A stretch of 64,000 bases of DNA from Actinomyces capricornis (GTDB lineage Bacteria > Actinomycetota > Actinomycetes > Actinomycetales > Actinomycetaceae). Below, piece after piece: positions 34,202-43,629 of the stretch. The notes beneath the pieces were generated by a model that was not told the DNA's origin, made no database searches, and worked only from the letters and a program-made list of their open reading frames with translations. The translations under genes were made by a program, and so were the position numbers. The stretch covers positions 2,356,001 through 2,420,000 of the forward strand of contig NZ_AP025017.1 of assembly GCF_019974135.1 (NCBI RefSeq), written 5' to 3'. Numbering within the stretch: the first letter of the stretch is position 1; every line of letters starts with the position of its first letter.

Positions 34202-35122
34202 ATGGACACCCGATTCACCGGCGTCATCCCGCCGGTCATCACCCCCTTCACCGCCGAGGGCGACCTCGACCTGGACAGCCTGGAGGCAGTGGTCGAGCAC
34301 CTCATCACCGGAGGCGTCCACGCCCTGTTCGCCCTGGGCTCCTCCGGCGAGGTCGCCTACCTCACCGACGCCCAGCGCGACGCCGTCATCGAGCGCACCG
34401 TGAGCGCGGCGGCCGGGCGCGTGCCGGTCCTGGCCGGGGCCATCGACACCACCTCCCAGCGCGTCATCGCCCAGGCCCGCCGCGCCGTCGACCTGGGCGC
34501 CCAGGCCGTCGTGGCCACCTGCCCCTTCTACGCCAAGAACGACACCCAGGAGATCGCCGAGCACTTCCGGGCCGTCGCCGGGGCGGTTGACGCCCCCCTG
34601 TTCGCCTACGACGTCCCGGTGCGCCTGGGCGGGGTCAAGCTGGAGCGCGACATGCTGGTCGAGCTGGGAGGCCAGGGCGTCCTGGCCGGGGTCAAGGACT
34701 CCTCGGGCGACGACGTCGGCTTCCGCCGCCTGGTGGCCGCCAACGAGGCCGCCGGGCACCCCCTGGCCCTGCTCACCGGCCACGAGTGCGTCGTCGACGG
34801 GATGCTCCTGCTGGGCGCAGACGGTGTCGTGCCCGGCTACGGCAATGTCGACCCCCACCGCTATGCCCTCCTGTGGCAGGCCTCCCAGGAGGGCGACTGG
34901 GCCCGGGCGCGCCAGATCCAGGACGAGATCTGCGCCGGCTTCGAGATCGTCTTCGTACCCCGGGGCCGCTCGGCCGACGCCACGGGCATCGGCGCCTTCA
35001 AGACCGTCATGGAGGCCCAGGGAACGATCGCCACCAACCAGATGGCCTTCCCCGTGCGCGCCCTGGAGGGGCGGGTCAAGGACGAGATCCTGGCCATCGC
35101 CACCGCTCAGGGACTCATCTGA
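34202..35122 (+). CDS. N-acetylneuraminate lyase (DHDPS/NAL superfamily)
   Basis: 306 residues, the normal length. The fold signature is present: TPFTAEGDLDLDSLEAVVEHL, GSSGEVAYLT (carboxylate-binding loop), the tyrosine in FAYDVPVR (about 137) and the Schiff-base lysine in GVKDSSGD (about 164). It splits Neu5Ac to ManNAc and pyruvate. Some family members act on other sugar acids; the lyase call rests on the nanK and nanE genes directly downstream and the sialidase and transporter upstream. The ribosome site is weak. Confidence 0.88.
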   Translation: MDTRFTGVIPPVITPFTAEGDLDLDSLEAVVEHLITGGVHALFALGSSGEVAYLTDAQRDAVIERTVSAAAGRVPVLAGAIDTTSQRVIAQARRAVDLGAQAVVATCPFYAKNDTQEIAEHFRAVAGAVDAPLFAYDVPVRLGGVKLERDMLVELGGQGVLAGVKDSSGDDVGFRRLVAANEAAGHPLALLTGHECVVDGMLLLGADGVVPGYGNVDPHRYALLWQASQEGDWARARQIQDEICAGFEIVFVPRGRSADATGIGAFKTVMEAQGTIATNQMAFPVRALEGRVKDEILAIATAQGLI

Positions 35123-35179
35123 GGGCTGCCGGGCTCCCGCCGCAGCCCCGCCCCCGACCGCCGAATGCGAGGACATGCC

Positions 35180-36241
35180 ATGAACGCCGACGCCCCGGTC
35201 CCCAAGCCGCCCAGCAGGCAGGAGCGCCGCCTCGTCGTGGGCCTGGACCTGGGCGGGACGAAGATGGCCGCCAGCCTGGTCAGCGCGGCGGGGGAGCCGG
35301 TGGGCCGGACTCAGACCCGCCCCACCCCCGCCCATGAGGGCCCCCGGGCCATGCTGGAGGCCATCGCCTCCCTGGTGCGCGACACCGCCCGCGGCGCCCT
35401 TAGCAGCCCGGGCGCGGTAGTGGCGGGCGTGGGCATCGGCACCGCCGGCGTGGTCGACGTCGAGGCGGGCCGGATCGTGTCCTCCACCGACGCGATCACC
35501 GACTGGGCCGGGACCGAGGTCGCCGCCGGGGTGGCCGCCCTGGTGGAGCCCGAGCTCGGTGCCCTGCCCATCCACGTGGAGAACGACGTCGACGCCTACG
35601 CCGCCGGGGAGGCCTGGCTGGGCGCCGGCCAGGGCCTGCCCTGCGTCCTGGTGGCCGCCGTGGGCACCGGGGTGGGCGGGGCCCTGGTCCTCAACGGCGG
35701 CGCCCGCCGCGGCGCCCACCACGTGGCCGGCGAGATCGGGCACATCCCGGTGGCCGAGGCGGCGGGCGAGCGCTGCACCTGCGGGCGGCCCGGACACCTG
35801 GAGGCCGTGGCCGCCGGCCCCCAGATCCACCGCCGCTACCTGGCGCTGGGGGGCGATCGCCAGGCCCGGGACGCCCGGGAGGTGGAGGAGCGCGCCGGCG
35901 CCGGGGACGCCCTGGCCCGGCGCGTCTACCGGGACTCGGCCACCGCCCTGGGCCGGGCGCTGGCGGGGGCGGCCACCCTCATGGACCCCGATCTCATCAT
36001 CATCTCGGGGGGCCTGGCCCGCTCCGGGGAGCTGTGGTGGGGGCCCCTGCGCCAGGCCTTCGCCGGCGAGATCATCGATCCCCTGGCCGACCTGCGGATC
36101 GTGCCCGCCGTCCTGGGCGCCAGTGCCCCCATCATCGGCGCCGCCCGCGGGGCCCTCAGGCTCGCCGGCATCGCGGAGGACGGGACGGGGGCCGCACCGG
36201 GCCCCGTCCGCACGGCGGGGCCCGAGGACATGCGGCCCTAG
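35180..36241 (+). CDS. N-acetylmannosamine kinase (ROK family)
   Basis: 353 residues from ATG 35180 (GAGGA six bases before; an ATG at 35165 is less well placed). ATP-binding GLDLGGTKMAAS (about 21-32), ENDVDAYAAGEAW, the GTGVGGALV loop, HVAGEIGHIPV, and zinc-type CTCGRPGHLEA (about 198-208). It phosphorylates ManNAc to ManNAc-6-P. ROK kinases are similar to one another, so specificity is taken from its place between nanA and nanE. A Gly/Pro-rich tail extends past the domain. Confidence 0.87.
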   Translation: MNADAPVPKPPSRQERRLVVGLDLGGTKMAASLVSAAGEPVGRTQTRPTPAHEGPRAMLEAIASLVRDTARGALSSPGAVVAGVGIGTAGVVDVEAGRIVSSTDAITDWAGTEVAAGVAALVEPELGALPIHVENDVDAYAAGEAWLGAGQGLPCVLVAAVGTGVGGALVLNGGARRGAHHVAGEIGHIPVAEAAGERCTCGRPGHLEAVAAGPQIHRRYLALGGDRQARDAREVEERAGAGDALARRVYRDSATALGRALAGAATLMDPDLIIISGGLARSGELWWGPLRQAFAGEIIDPLADLRIVPAVLGASAPIIGAARGALRLAGIAEDGTGAAPGPVRTAGPEDMRP

Positions 36242-36354
36242 GCGCGCCTCCCAGCGCGGCAGGGGCGCGGTCCCGAGTCCCCGCCGGTCCCGCCCAGCCC
36301 ACTACAGCCGAGCACAGCACTGCGCACAGCACGAAGGAACTGCAAGGAGAGACC

Positions 36355-37194
36355 GTGAGCTCCCAGATCACCCCCGAGACGACACCCGAGACGACCAGCC
36401 CCGCATCCCCCCAGCCAGGCGCGCAGGCCACGGCCTCAGCGCCACCGGACTCACGGCCCCGGCAGGACCGGGGCGCCGGCTCCGGCCACCCGGTCCTGGA
36501 GGCCATCCGCGGGGGGCTCATCGCCTCGGCCCAGGCCTACCCGGGCGAGCCGATGCGCGACCCGCGCACCATGGACCAGGTGGCCCAGGCCTGCGTGCGC
36601 GGGGGAGCGGTGGCCATCCGCGCCCAGGGCCTGGCCGACCTCGAACTCATCAACCAGCATGTGGAGGTCCCGGTCATCGGCCTGTGGAAGGACGGGCACG
36701 AGGGCGTCTTCATCACCCCCACCCTCAAGCACGCCGTGGCCGTGGCCGCCACCGGCTGCCAGATCGTGGCGCTGGACGGCACGCGCCGCGAGCGCCCCGA
36801 CGGCCTGAGCCTGGCCCGCACCATCGAGGGCCTGCGCGAGGCCTTCCCGCAGATCCTCGTCATGGCCGACTGCGGCTGCCTGGAGGACGCCAGGTGCGCC
36901 CAGGACGCCGGGGCCGACCTGCTGGGCACCACCCTGGCCGGGTACACCGGGCAGCGCCCGGCCACCCAGGGCCCCGACCTGGAGCTCGTCGACCAGATCG
37001 CCGCGGCCTGCCAGCGCCCGCTCATCGTCGAGGGCCGCGTCCACACCCCGGATCAGGCGGCCGCGGCCATGGAGCGCGGGGCCTGGGCCGTCGTCGTGGG
37101 CACGGCGATCACCCATCCCACCACTATCACCTCCTGGTTCGTCGAGGCGGTGAGCGGGGCCCAGTCGGCGCACCGCAGCGCCGTCGGCGGCTGA
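36355..37194 (+). CDS. N-acetylmannosamine-6-phosphate 2-epimerase
   Basis: 279 residues from the GTG at 36355 (AAGGAGAG upstream). The first 40 residues are Pro/Thr/Ser-rich and absent from most NanE proteins. The TIM-barrel core follows: HPVLEAIRGGLIASAQA, GAVAIRAQG, VPVIGLWKDGHEGVFITPTL, IVALDGTRRERPDG, MADCGCLEDA, GTTLAGYT, LIVEGRVHTPDQA, VVVGTAITHP. It turns ManNAc-6-P into GlcNAc-6-P. Last gene of the nanAKE set. Confidence 0.92.
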   Translation: MSSQITPETTPETTSPASPQPGAQATASAPPDSRPRQDRGAGSGHPVLEAIRGGLIASAQAYPGEPMRDPRTMDQVAQACVRGGAVAIRAQGLADLELINQHVEVPVIGLWKDGHEGVFITPTLKHAVAVAATGCQIVALDGTRRERPDGLSLARTIEGLREAFPQILVMADCGCLEDARCAQDAGADLLGTTLAGYTGQRPATQGPDLELVDQIAAACQRPLIVEGRVHTPDQAAAAMERGAWAVVVGTAITHPTTITSWFVEAVSGAQSAHRSAVGG

Positions 37195-37369
37195 CACGAC
37201 GGCTGACACGCCATCGAGGGCGCTGCCGCGCGGGCCGGGAGCCCGACCGGGTGGGGCAGGCCGGCAATCGCCGTCGTTCCGCGGTTCGCGTCGCATGTGA
37301 CAGGTGTGACGGGAGTTGCCCGGATGTGTCAATTGTTACGCATCATGCGGCGCAACACCGGCTTCGTAC

Positions 37370-37399
37370 CTGACAAATCCCAGGTTCTATGCGTAGCGT
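37370..37399 (+). promoter_or_regulatory. Candidate promoter of the HU gene
   Basis: CTGACA (37370-37375) and TAGCGT (37394-37399) with an 18-base spacer, about 50 bases before the HU start. The upstream 100 bases are the most AT-rich of the area, as expected for a highly expressed gene. Confidence 0.35.
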
Positions 37400-37451
37400 T
37401 GCAGGAAGTGGCACCACAAATGGGTGCCCAACCGCGATCGAGAGGGAAGAC

Positions 37452-37733
37452 ATGTCTGTCAACCGCACCGAGCTCATTGCCGCAATCGCCGAGAAGGCCG
37501 GCCTGACCAAGACCGACGCCGACGCCTTCCTGGGCGCCTTCCAGGACGTCCTGGTCGAGAACGTCTCCAAGGGCGAGGCCGTCAAGATCACCGGCCTGAT
37601 GGGCATTGAGCGCGTTGAGCGAGCCGCGCGCACCGGCCGCAACCCCCGCACTGGTGAGGAGATCCAGATTCCCGCCGGCTACGGCGTCAAGGTCACCGTC
37701 GGCTCCTCCCTGAAGAAGGCCGTCGCCGGCTGA
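37452..37733 (+). CDS. DNA-binding protein HU
   Basis: 93 residues, the family length. NRTELIAAIAEKAGLTKTDADAFLGAF is the dimerisation half. RNPRTGEEIQIPAG is the beta-arm that enters the DNA minor groove, with the usual Pro. Single-domain form, without the Lys/Ala-rich tail of mycobacterial HupB. GAGGGAAG precedes the ATG. It stands alone between nanE and an ABC exporter and has its own promoter and terminator. Nucleoid packaging protein. Confidence 0.96.
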   Translation: MSVNRTELIAAIAEKAGLTKTDADAFLGAFQDVLVENVSKGEAVKITGLMGIERVERAARTGRNPRTGEEIQIPAGYGVKVTVGSSLKKAVAG

Positions 37734-37764
37734 TTGCGGGGCGCACGCACCCGTTGAAGACCTG

Positions 37765-37804
37765 CCCGGAGGGCGCCAGGCCATGAGGCCCGGCGCCCTC
37801 CGGG
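37765..37804. terminator. Terminator of the HU gene
   Basis: A 13-bp stem (CCCGGAGGGCGCC and complement) with a 14-base loop, 31 bases after the HU stop. Confidence 0.7.
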
Positions 37805-37888
37805 CGCGTGAAGGCCCTTCCCGGGGAGGAGGGCGACCCCTTCTCAGGGAGGAGCCGGGGCATCATCCGGTGAGCCTAGGCTCGGGGC

Positions 37889-38692
37889 ATGAGCGACACG
37901 ACCTCGGCGAGTACCGCGAGCCCGGCGCCGCCGGTCCCCGCCCTGCGCCTGGAGTCCCTGGTCAAGGCCTTCGACCGCAAGGTGGCGGTCAACCGCATGA
38001 GCCTGAGCGTCCCGGCCTCCAGCTTCTACGGCATCGTGGGCCCCAACGGTGCGGGCAAGACCACGGCCCTGTCCATGGCCACCGGGCTGCTGCGCCCCGA
38101 CGCCGGCAGCGCCCTGGTCCACGGCATCGATATCTGGGCCGAGCCCATGAGGGCCAAGGCCCACCTCGGTGTGCTGCCCGACGGCCTGCGCACCTTCGAC
38201 CGCCTCAACGGCCTGGAGCTGGTCACCTACTCGGGACTGCTGCGGGGCATGGAGCGCGAGATCGTCCTACAGCGGGCCACCGAGCTCATCAGGGTCCTGG
38301 GGCTGTGGGAGGCCGGGACCACCCTCGTGGCCGACTACTCCGCGGGCATGCGCAAGAAGGTGCACCTGGCCTGCGCCATGGTCCACTCGCCCTCGATCCT
38401 CGTCCTGGACGAGCCCTTCGAGGCCGTGGACCCCATCTCGGCCAGGACCATCCAGGCCATCTTGAAGGACTTCGCCGCCGCGGGCGGCACCGTGGTCATG
38501 TCCAGCCACGTCATGGCCACCGTCGAGCGGCTGTGCGACCACGTGGCCATCATCCACCAGGGAGGCGTCGTGGCCGCCGGCACCACCGATGAGGTGGCCG
38601 GCTCCCAGGGCCTGGAGGACCGCTTCGCCCAGATCGTGGGCGCACCGGTGCGCACGGAGGGACTGGCATGGCTGCGGCCCTCATCGCACTGA
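37889..38692 (+). CDS. ABC transporter ATP-binding protein (ABC-2 exporter type)
   Basis: 267 residues. Walker A GPNGAGKTTA (about 51-60), signature YSAGMRKK (about 150, a variant of LSGGQ), Walker B ILVLDEPFEAVD (about 170), H-loop MSSHVM. Family with drug/lipid exporters that have separate membrane subunits. Its 3' end overlaps the next gene by 25 bases, so the two form one exporter. Substrate unknown. Confidence 0.9.
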   Translation: MSDTTSASTASPAPPVPALRLESLVKAFDRKVAVNRMSLSVPASSFYGIVGPNGAGKTTALSMATGLLRPDAGSALVHGIDIWAEPMRAKAHLGVLPDGLRTFDRLNGLELVTYSGLLRGMEREIVLQRATELIRVLGLWEAGTTLVADYSAGMRKKVHLACAMVHSPSILVLDEPFEAVDPISARTIQAILKDFAAAGGTVVMSSHVMATVERLCDHVAIIHQGGVVAAGTTDEVAGSQGLEDRFAQIVGAPVRTEGLAWLRPSSH

Positions 38693-40425
38693 GATGGCGC
38701 CTGACCCTGAACGCCCTGCGCACGAACCCCTGGGCGATCGTGGGCACCGTCATCGGCCTGCTCCACGGCGTGGGGCTCCTGTGCGGGGCCGCGATCGGGG
38801 TCGTCGCGCTGGGGGGCCTGGCCTCCCCGGCGCAGACCGCAGCGGTCCTGGGCGGCCTGGGCGCACTCATCGTGGCGGGCTGGACAATGGTGCCCCTGCT
38901 CCTGACCGGCGTGGACTCCACCCTCGACCCGCGCGCCATCGCCGCCTGGACCGCGCCCTCACCCGCCCTGGCCCGGGGACTGCTGGCCGCAGCCGCCTGC
39001 GGCATCCCCGGAGTCCTCACCGCGGTGGTGCTCCTGCTTCCCACGATCGCCTGGCTGGCGGCCGGTGAGCCGGCAGCCGCCGGCCTGGCGGCACTGTGCG
39101 CGCCCGCCGGGCTGACCACCTGCGTGCTGCTCTCGCGCCTGGTCGTGGTCCGCGCGGGAACCTGGGCCTCGCGGCGCGGGCGCGAGACCACCGCCGTCAT
39201 CGCCTCGCTCCTGGTCATGATCGCCGCCCTCCTGCCCTCCCTGGCCACTGAGGTCCTGGAGGCGCGCAGCCTCCAGGACCTGGCGGGGCTGCGCACGGCC
39301 GCCACCGCCCTGGGTCTGAGCCCCCTGGGGTGGTCCTTCGCCGCGCCGGGGCTCCTGGCCACCGGGCCGGCCTGGGCGGCGATCGCCGTGGCCCTGGGAG
39401 CCTGGCTTCTCCCGCTGGCGCTCCTGCGGCCCTGGTATCGCCTCGTGGCCCGGGTGATGACGACCACCGGTTCCACAGCCGGCGCCTCGCAGTCCTACGG
39501 CTCCCGTGCCCCAGCCCATGTTCCAGCGGCTGAGGGGACGGCCCCAGGGGCGGGCGAGGGCGCCCATAGGGCCGCGATCCCCGAGGCGCTGCCCTGGGCC
39601 GGCAGGCTCTCCCGCCTCCTGCCCGCCGCCAGTGCGGCCATCGCCGCCCGGGGCCTGCGCTACTGGCGCTCCGATCCGCGCTACCTGCTGCAGCTGATCT
39701 CGGTGATCATGGTTCCCATCCTCCTGGTGGCCATGCCCGCCTTTCGGGCCGTCCGGGTCTCCGTCAACGGCCAGGAGGTGCACACCAGTGCTGCGCTGGG
39801 CCAGGCCCCCATCGCCGTGCTGCTGATCGTCCCCGTCCTGGTGCTCATGATGGGGTGGTCCATCCACAACGACATCGGCTATGACTCCACCGCGGTGTGG
39901 AGCCATATGAGCGCAGGCGTGCCCGGCCGCCAGGACCTGGCGGGCAGGGCGGTGGCCGCCCTGGTCTGGCAGGTGCCCGTGGCCGCCATCGGCGTGGTGG
40001 GGGTGTGCCTGTGGGCGGGGCGCTGGGACGCCGCCCCGGCCCTCATCGGGGGCAGCGCGGCGCTGCACGGCTGCGCCCTGGCCTGGTCGCTGCTGACCAG
40101 TGTGCTCCTGCCCTACGAGGTCGTGCCTCCGGGGGCCTCCCCGCTGAGCTCGCGCACCTCGGGCATGGCCCTGGTGGCCGCCCTGGTGCAGATGCTCGGG
40201 CTCCTGGCCATCCTCCTGGCCGCAGCGCCCGTGGGCGCGCCGGCCGTCGCGGCCGTGGTCACCGGCCACGTCTCCTGGGGCTGGCTGCTCCTTCCCGTCG
40301 GCGCCGCCTGGGGCGCGGGGGCCCTGGCCCTGGCCATCGCCCGGGCGGGGCGCCTGCTCGATCGTCGCGGCCCCGAGCTCCTGGCCGCCATCCAGTCCTG
40401 GCCCGGCCACAGCCAGGCCGCCTGA
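38668..40425 (+). CDS. Multi-span ABC transporter permease
   Basis: 585 residues with about 12 hydrophobic segments. N-terminal RWRLTLNALRTNPWAIVGTVIGLLHG; the central cytoplasmic part is around 270-345 (Gly/Ala-rich, then RGLRYWRSDPRYLLQLISVIMVPILLV). The layout is that of a large ABC-2 type permease of actinobacteria. The ATG lies inside the end of the ATPase gene, giving coupled expression. No signature reveals the substrate. Confidence 0.8.
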   Translation: MAAALIALRWRLTLNALRTNPWAIVGTVIGLLHGVGLLCGAAIGVVALGGLASPAQTAAVLGGLGALIVAGWTMVPLLLTGVDSTLDPRAIAAWTAPSPALARGLLAAAACGIPGVLTAVVLLLPTIAWLAAGEPAAAGLAALCAPAGLTTCVLLSRLVVVRAGTWASRRGRETTAVIASLLVMIAALLPSLATEVLEARSLQDLAGLRTAATALGLSPLGWSFAAPGLLATGPAWAAIAVALGAWLLPLALLRPWYRLVARVMTTTGSTAGASQSYGSRAPAHVPAAEGTAPGAGEGAHRAAIPEALPWAGRLSRLLPAASAAIAARGLRYWRSDPRYLLQLISVIMVPILLVAMPAFRAVRVSVNGQEVHTSAALGQAPIAVLLIVPVLVLMMGWSIHNDIGYDSTAVWSHMSAGVPGRQDLAGRAVAALVWQVPVAAIGVVGVCLWAGRWDAAPALIGGSAALHGCALAWSLLTSVLLPYEVVPPGASPLSSRTSGMALVAALVQMLGLLAILLAAAPVGAPAVAAVVTGHVSWGWLLLPVGAAWGAGALALAIARAGRLLDRRGPELLAAIQSWPGHSQAA

Positions 40426-40580
40426 CCCGCGCCCACGGCCCCGCCGTCGTCGGCCCGCCGGCTCCGCGCGCCACCCCACGAGGGCGAAAGCCATCGGGCC
40501 GGGGCCCTGGGGAGTAGAGTTGTGCCGCCGCCCGAGCGGGTAGGCCCAGGTCATCCCCACGTGTCAGAGAGGACGCAGCA

Positions 40581-41318
40581 ATGAAGGTCGTCATCCTGGA
40601 GACCGCCGAGGACATCGCCCAGCGCGCCGCCGACGAGATCGAGGCGCTGCTGGACTCCAAGCCCGATGCCGTCCTGGGGACCGCCACCGGCTCCAGCCCC
40701 CTGCCCCTCTACGACGAGCTCGCCCGCCGCTGCCAGGCCGGGCGGATCTCCCTGGCCCGGGTCGAGGGCTTCATGCTCGATGAGTACGTGGGGCTGCCCG
40801 CCGGCCACCCCGAGCGCTACGCCACCTTCATGGAGACCCACCTGCGCTCACGCGTGGATATGCGCCCCGGCTCCCTCCACGGCCCCGACGCCCTGGCCCA
40901 GGACCTGGAGGCCGCCTGCCGCGACTACGAGGAGCAGATGGCGGCCGCCGGCTACTGCGACCTGCAGATCCTGGGCATCGGCTCCGACGGGCACATCGGC
41001 TTCAACGAGCCCGGCGGCCCCCTGGACTCGCGCACCCACATCGACGTCCTGACCGAGCAGACCCGCCGCGACAACGCCCGCTTCTTCGGCGGCGACATCG
41101 AGGCCGTCCCCACCCACTGCATCACCCAGGGGCTGGCCACCATCATGGAGGCCCGCAAGCTCGTGCTCATCGCCACCGGCCAGGGCAAGGCCCCCGCCAT
41201 CGCCCAACTCGTCGAGGGGCCGGTCAGCGCCCAGTGGCCCGCCACCGTCATGCAGAACCACGACGACGCCCTGGTCCTCATCGACCCCGAGGCCGCCAGC
41301 CTGCTGACCGCGCAGTGA
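40581..41318 (+). CDS. Glucosamine-6-phosphate deaminase
   Basis: 245 residues. Motifs: LGTATGSSPLPLYDEL (phosphate loop), FMLDEYVGLP (catalytic Asp about 67), LGIGSDGHIGFNEPG (catalytic Asp/His/Glu, about 132-145), RDNARFF, and TQGLATIMEARKLVLIATG. Slightly shorter than E. coli NagB (266) as in Gram-positive forms. It converts GlcN-6-P to fructose-6-P and ammonia, the last step of the sialic acid route. It has its own short leader and no operator-like site that I could see; the deacetylase gene nagA is not nearby. Confidence 0.95.
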   Translation: MKVVILETAEDIAQRAADEIEALLDSKPDAVLGTATGSSPLPLYDELARRCQAGRISLARVEGFMLDEYVGLPAGHPERYATFMETHLRSRVDMRPGSLHGPDALAQDLEAACRDYEEQMAAAGYCDLQILGIGSDGHIGFNEPGGPLDSRTHIDVLTEQTRRDNARFFGGDIEAVPTHCITQGLATIMEARKLVLIATGQGKAPAIAQLVEGPVSAQWPATVMQNHDDALVLIDPEAASLLTAQ

Positions 41319-41428
41319 GGCCGGCGATCCCGGCCGGGCCCGCCGCCGGGCCGGGGGAGAGGCTCCCCACAGGGGCCCGGGGCGGGGCCGGGCCCCTGCG
41401 CGCCGGCCCGGCGGCCTACACTGGGCCC

Positions 41429-41788
41429 ATGAGTGAGACCCGTGCCAGCACCGACCCCGGGAGCCCCGGCTTCCCGTCCGACCCCGCTGCCGAGCCCTCT
41501 CAGAGCGTGGGCACCGCGGTCCTGGAGCGCGAGGAGCTCCAGTCCACCGACGACGGCGACGCCGACCGCTTCGCCCACTACGTGCGCAAGGACAAGATCG
41601 CCGCGGCCGCCGCCACCGGCCGGCCCGTCGTCGCCCTGTGCGGCAAGGTGTGGACCCCGGGGCGCGACCCGTCGAACTACCCGGTGTGCCCCACCTGCAA
41701 GTCCATCTACGAGCAGATGAACGACGGCGGCCAGGGCGGCAGGGGCCCGCGCTTCCCGCGCCTGCCCTTCGGACGAGGCGGTCAGTGA
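41429..41788 (+). CDS. DUF3039 family protein
   Basis: 119 residues. The C-terminal half HYVRKDKIAAAAATGRPVVALCGKVWTPGRDP followed by CPTCKSIYEQM is the DUF3039 signature (split here at residues about 50-95). Two Cys pairs (C in ALCGKVW, CPTC) suggest a small zinc-ribbon. Acidic disordered N-terminus. Widely kept in actinobacteria, usually directly before the helicase gene, as here: its stop overlaps the next GTG. Function unknown. Confidence 0.85.
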   Translation: MSETRASTDPGSPGFPSDPAAEPSQSVGTAVLEREELQSTDDGDADRFAHYVRKDKIAAAAATGRPVVALCGKVWTPGRDPSNYPVCPTCKSIYEQMNDGGQGGRGPRFPRLPFGRGGQ

Positions 41789-43605
41789 GCCCGGCCGTCG
41801 GCGGCCAGTCCCTCCACCACCCGACGCGCGCCTCGACGTCGGCCGCTGAGTCCCTCCCCCCTGCCTACCCCCGCCGTGCCGCCTGGGGGACGGCCGGCTC
41901 ACTGCGCGCCTGGCAGGCCGCCGCACTGCGCCAGTACCTGGAGGCCATGCCCCAGGACTTCCTGGCCGTGGCCACCCCCGGGGCCGGCAAGACCACCTTC
42001 GCCCTGCGCGTGGCCACCGAGCTGCTCAGCGCCGGGGAGGTGCACAAGGTCACCGTCGTGTGCCCCACCGAGCACCTGAAGTACCAGTGGGCCGAGGCCG
42101 CCGCGCGCGTGGGCATCCACATCGACCCCTCCTATGCCAACTCCCAGGGCGCACTGGGATCGCGCTTCGACGGGGTGGCCCTGACCTACGCGCAGGTCGC
42201 CGCCAACCCCAACCTGCACCGGGCCCGCACCGACCGCTCCCGCACCCTGGTGATCCTCGATGAGATCCACCACGCCGGCGACGCCCTGAGCTGGGGCGAC
42301 GCCATCCGGGAGGCCTTCACCCCGGCGCGGCGCCGGCTGGCCCTGACCGGCACCCCCTTCCGCTCCGACGTGGCCCCCATCCCCTTCGTGCGCTACCGGC
42401 CCGACGCCGCGGGCGTGCCGCGCTCCGAGCCCGACTACTCCTACGGCTACGCCGATGCCCTGCGCGACGGCGTCGTGCGCCCGGTGATGTTCATGTCCTA
42501 CTCGGGCCAGATGCGCTGGCGCACCAAGGCCGGCGACGAGGTCGCCGCCCGCCTGGGAGAGCCCCTGACCAAGGACATGGAGTCCCAGGCCTGGCGCACC
42601 GCCCTGGACCCGGCCGGGGAGTGGATCCCCGCCGTCCTGGCCGCCGCCGACCAGCGCCTGAGCGAGGTGCGCCGCCAGGTCCCCGACGCCGGCGCCCTGG
42701 TCATCGCCTCCAACCAGGCCACCGCCCGCGCCTACGCCAAGCAGCTGCGCGCCATCACCGGGACCAGCCCCACCGTGGTGCTCTCCGATGACAATGGCGC
42801 CTCCAGCCGCATCGAGGCCTTCTCGGCCTCCACCGAGCGCTGGATGGTGGCGGTGCGAATGGTCTCCGAGGGTGTGGACGTCCCCCGACTGGCCGTGGGG
42901 GTCTACGCCACCTCCACCTCCACCCCCCTGTTCTTCGCCCAGGCGGTGGGGCGCTTCGTGCGCTCGCGGGCCCGCGGCGAGACCGCCTCGGTGTTCCTGC
43001 CCTCGGTCACCCCGCTGCTGGGGCTGGCCGGGGAGATGGAGGTGGCCCGCGACCACGTGCTGGCCAAGCCCGGGGCGGGGGCCGATGAGGACGCCCTGTT
43101 CAGCCCCGAGGACCGGCTCCTGGCCCAGGCCAATAAGGAGGAGGCGGCCTCGGCCGAGCTCCTGCCCGGCTTCGAGGCCATGGGCAGCCAGGCCGAGTTC
43201 GACCGCGTGCTCTTCGACGGCGGGGAGTTCGGCACCGGGGCCATGGTGGGCTCGGTGGAGGAGCAGGAGTACCTGGGGCTTCCCGGCCTGCTGGAGCCCG
43301 AGCAGGTCACGGCCCTGCTGCGCCAGCGCCAGGACAACCAGATCCGGGCCCAGAAGAAGGAGGCCGCGGCCGCCCAGCGCCGGCGCGCCAACGCGGGGAT
43401 CGACGACGCCCGACGCAGGGCCGCGGCCCGCAAGGAGCTCTCCCAGCTGGTCTCGGCCTGGGCCCGGCGCTCGGGCCAGCCCCACGGCGTGGTCCACACC
43501 GAGCTGCGACGGGTGTGCGGCGGGCCGGAGGTGGCCGCGGCCTCCACCGAGGAGATCGAGAAGCGCATCCAGACCCTGCGCCGCTGGTTCGTGGGCAAGC
43601 GCTGA
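41785..43605 (+). CDS. DEAD/DEAH-box helicase (superfamily 2)
   Basis: 606 residues from the GTG overlapping the DUF3039 stop. Walker A ATPGAGKTTF (about 61-70), DEIH box ILDEIHHAGD (about 156), motif III TGTPFRSD (about 190), and a RecA-like second domain with VRMVSEGVDVPRLAVGVYATS and QAVGRFVRSR (motif VI). The C-terminal helical part is conserved next to DUF3039 in actinobacteria. Probably acts on DNA or RNA during repair; not determined. Confidence 0.9.
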   Translation: MSPAVGGQSLHHPTRASTSAAESLPPAYPRRAAWGTAGSLRAWQAAALRQYLEAMPQDFLAVATPGAGKTTFALRVATELLSAGEVHKVTVVCPTEHLKYQWAEAAARVGIHIDPSYANSQGALGSRFDGVALTYAQVAANPNLHRARTDRSRTLVILDEIHHAGDALSWGDAIREAFTPARRRLALTGTPFRSDVAPIPFVRYRPDAAGVPRSEPDYSYGYADALRDGVVRPVMFMSYSGQMRWRTKAGDEVAARLGEPLTKDMESQAWRTALDPAGEWIPAVLAAADQRLSEVRRQVPDAGALVIASNQATARAYAKQLRAITGTSPTVVLSDDNGASSRIEAFSASTERWMVAVRMVSEGVDVPRLAVGVYATSTSTPLFFAQAVGRFVRSRARGETASVFLPSVTPLLGLAGEMEVARDHVLAKPGAGADEDALFSPEDRLLAQANKEEAASAELLPGFEAMGSQAEFDRVLFDGGEFGTGAMVGSVEEQEYLGLPGLLEPEQVTALLRQRQDNQIRAQKKEAAAAQRRRANAGIDDARRRAAARKELSQLVSAWARRSGQPHGVVHTELRRVCGGPEVAAASTEEIEKRIQTLRRWFVGKR

Positions 43606-43629
43606 GCCCGGGCCCTGCGCAGATGCGCT

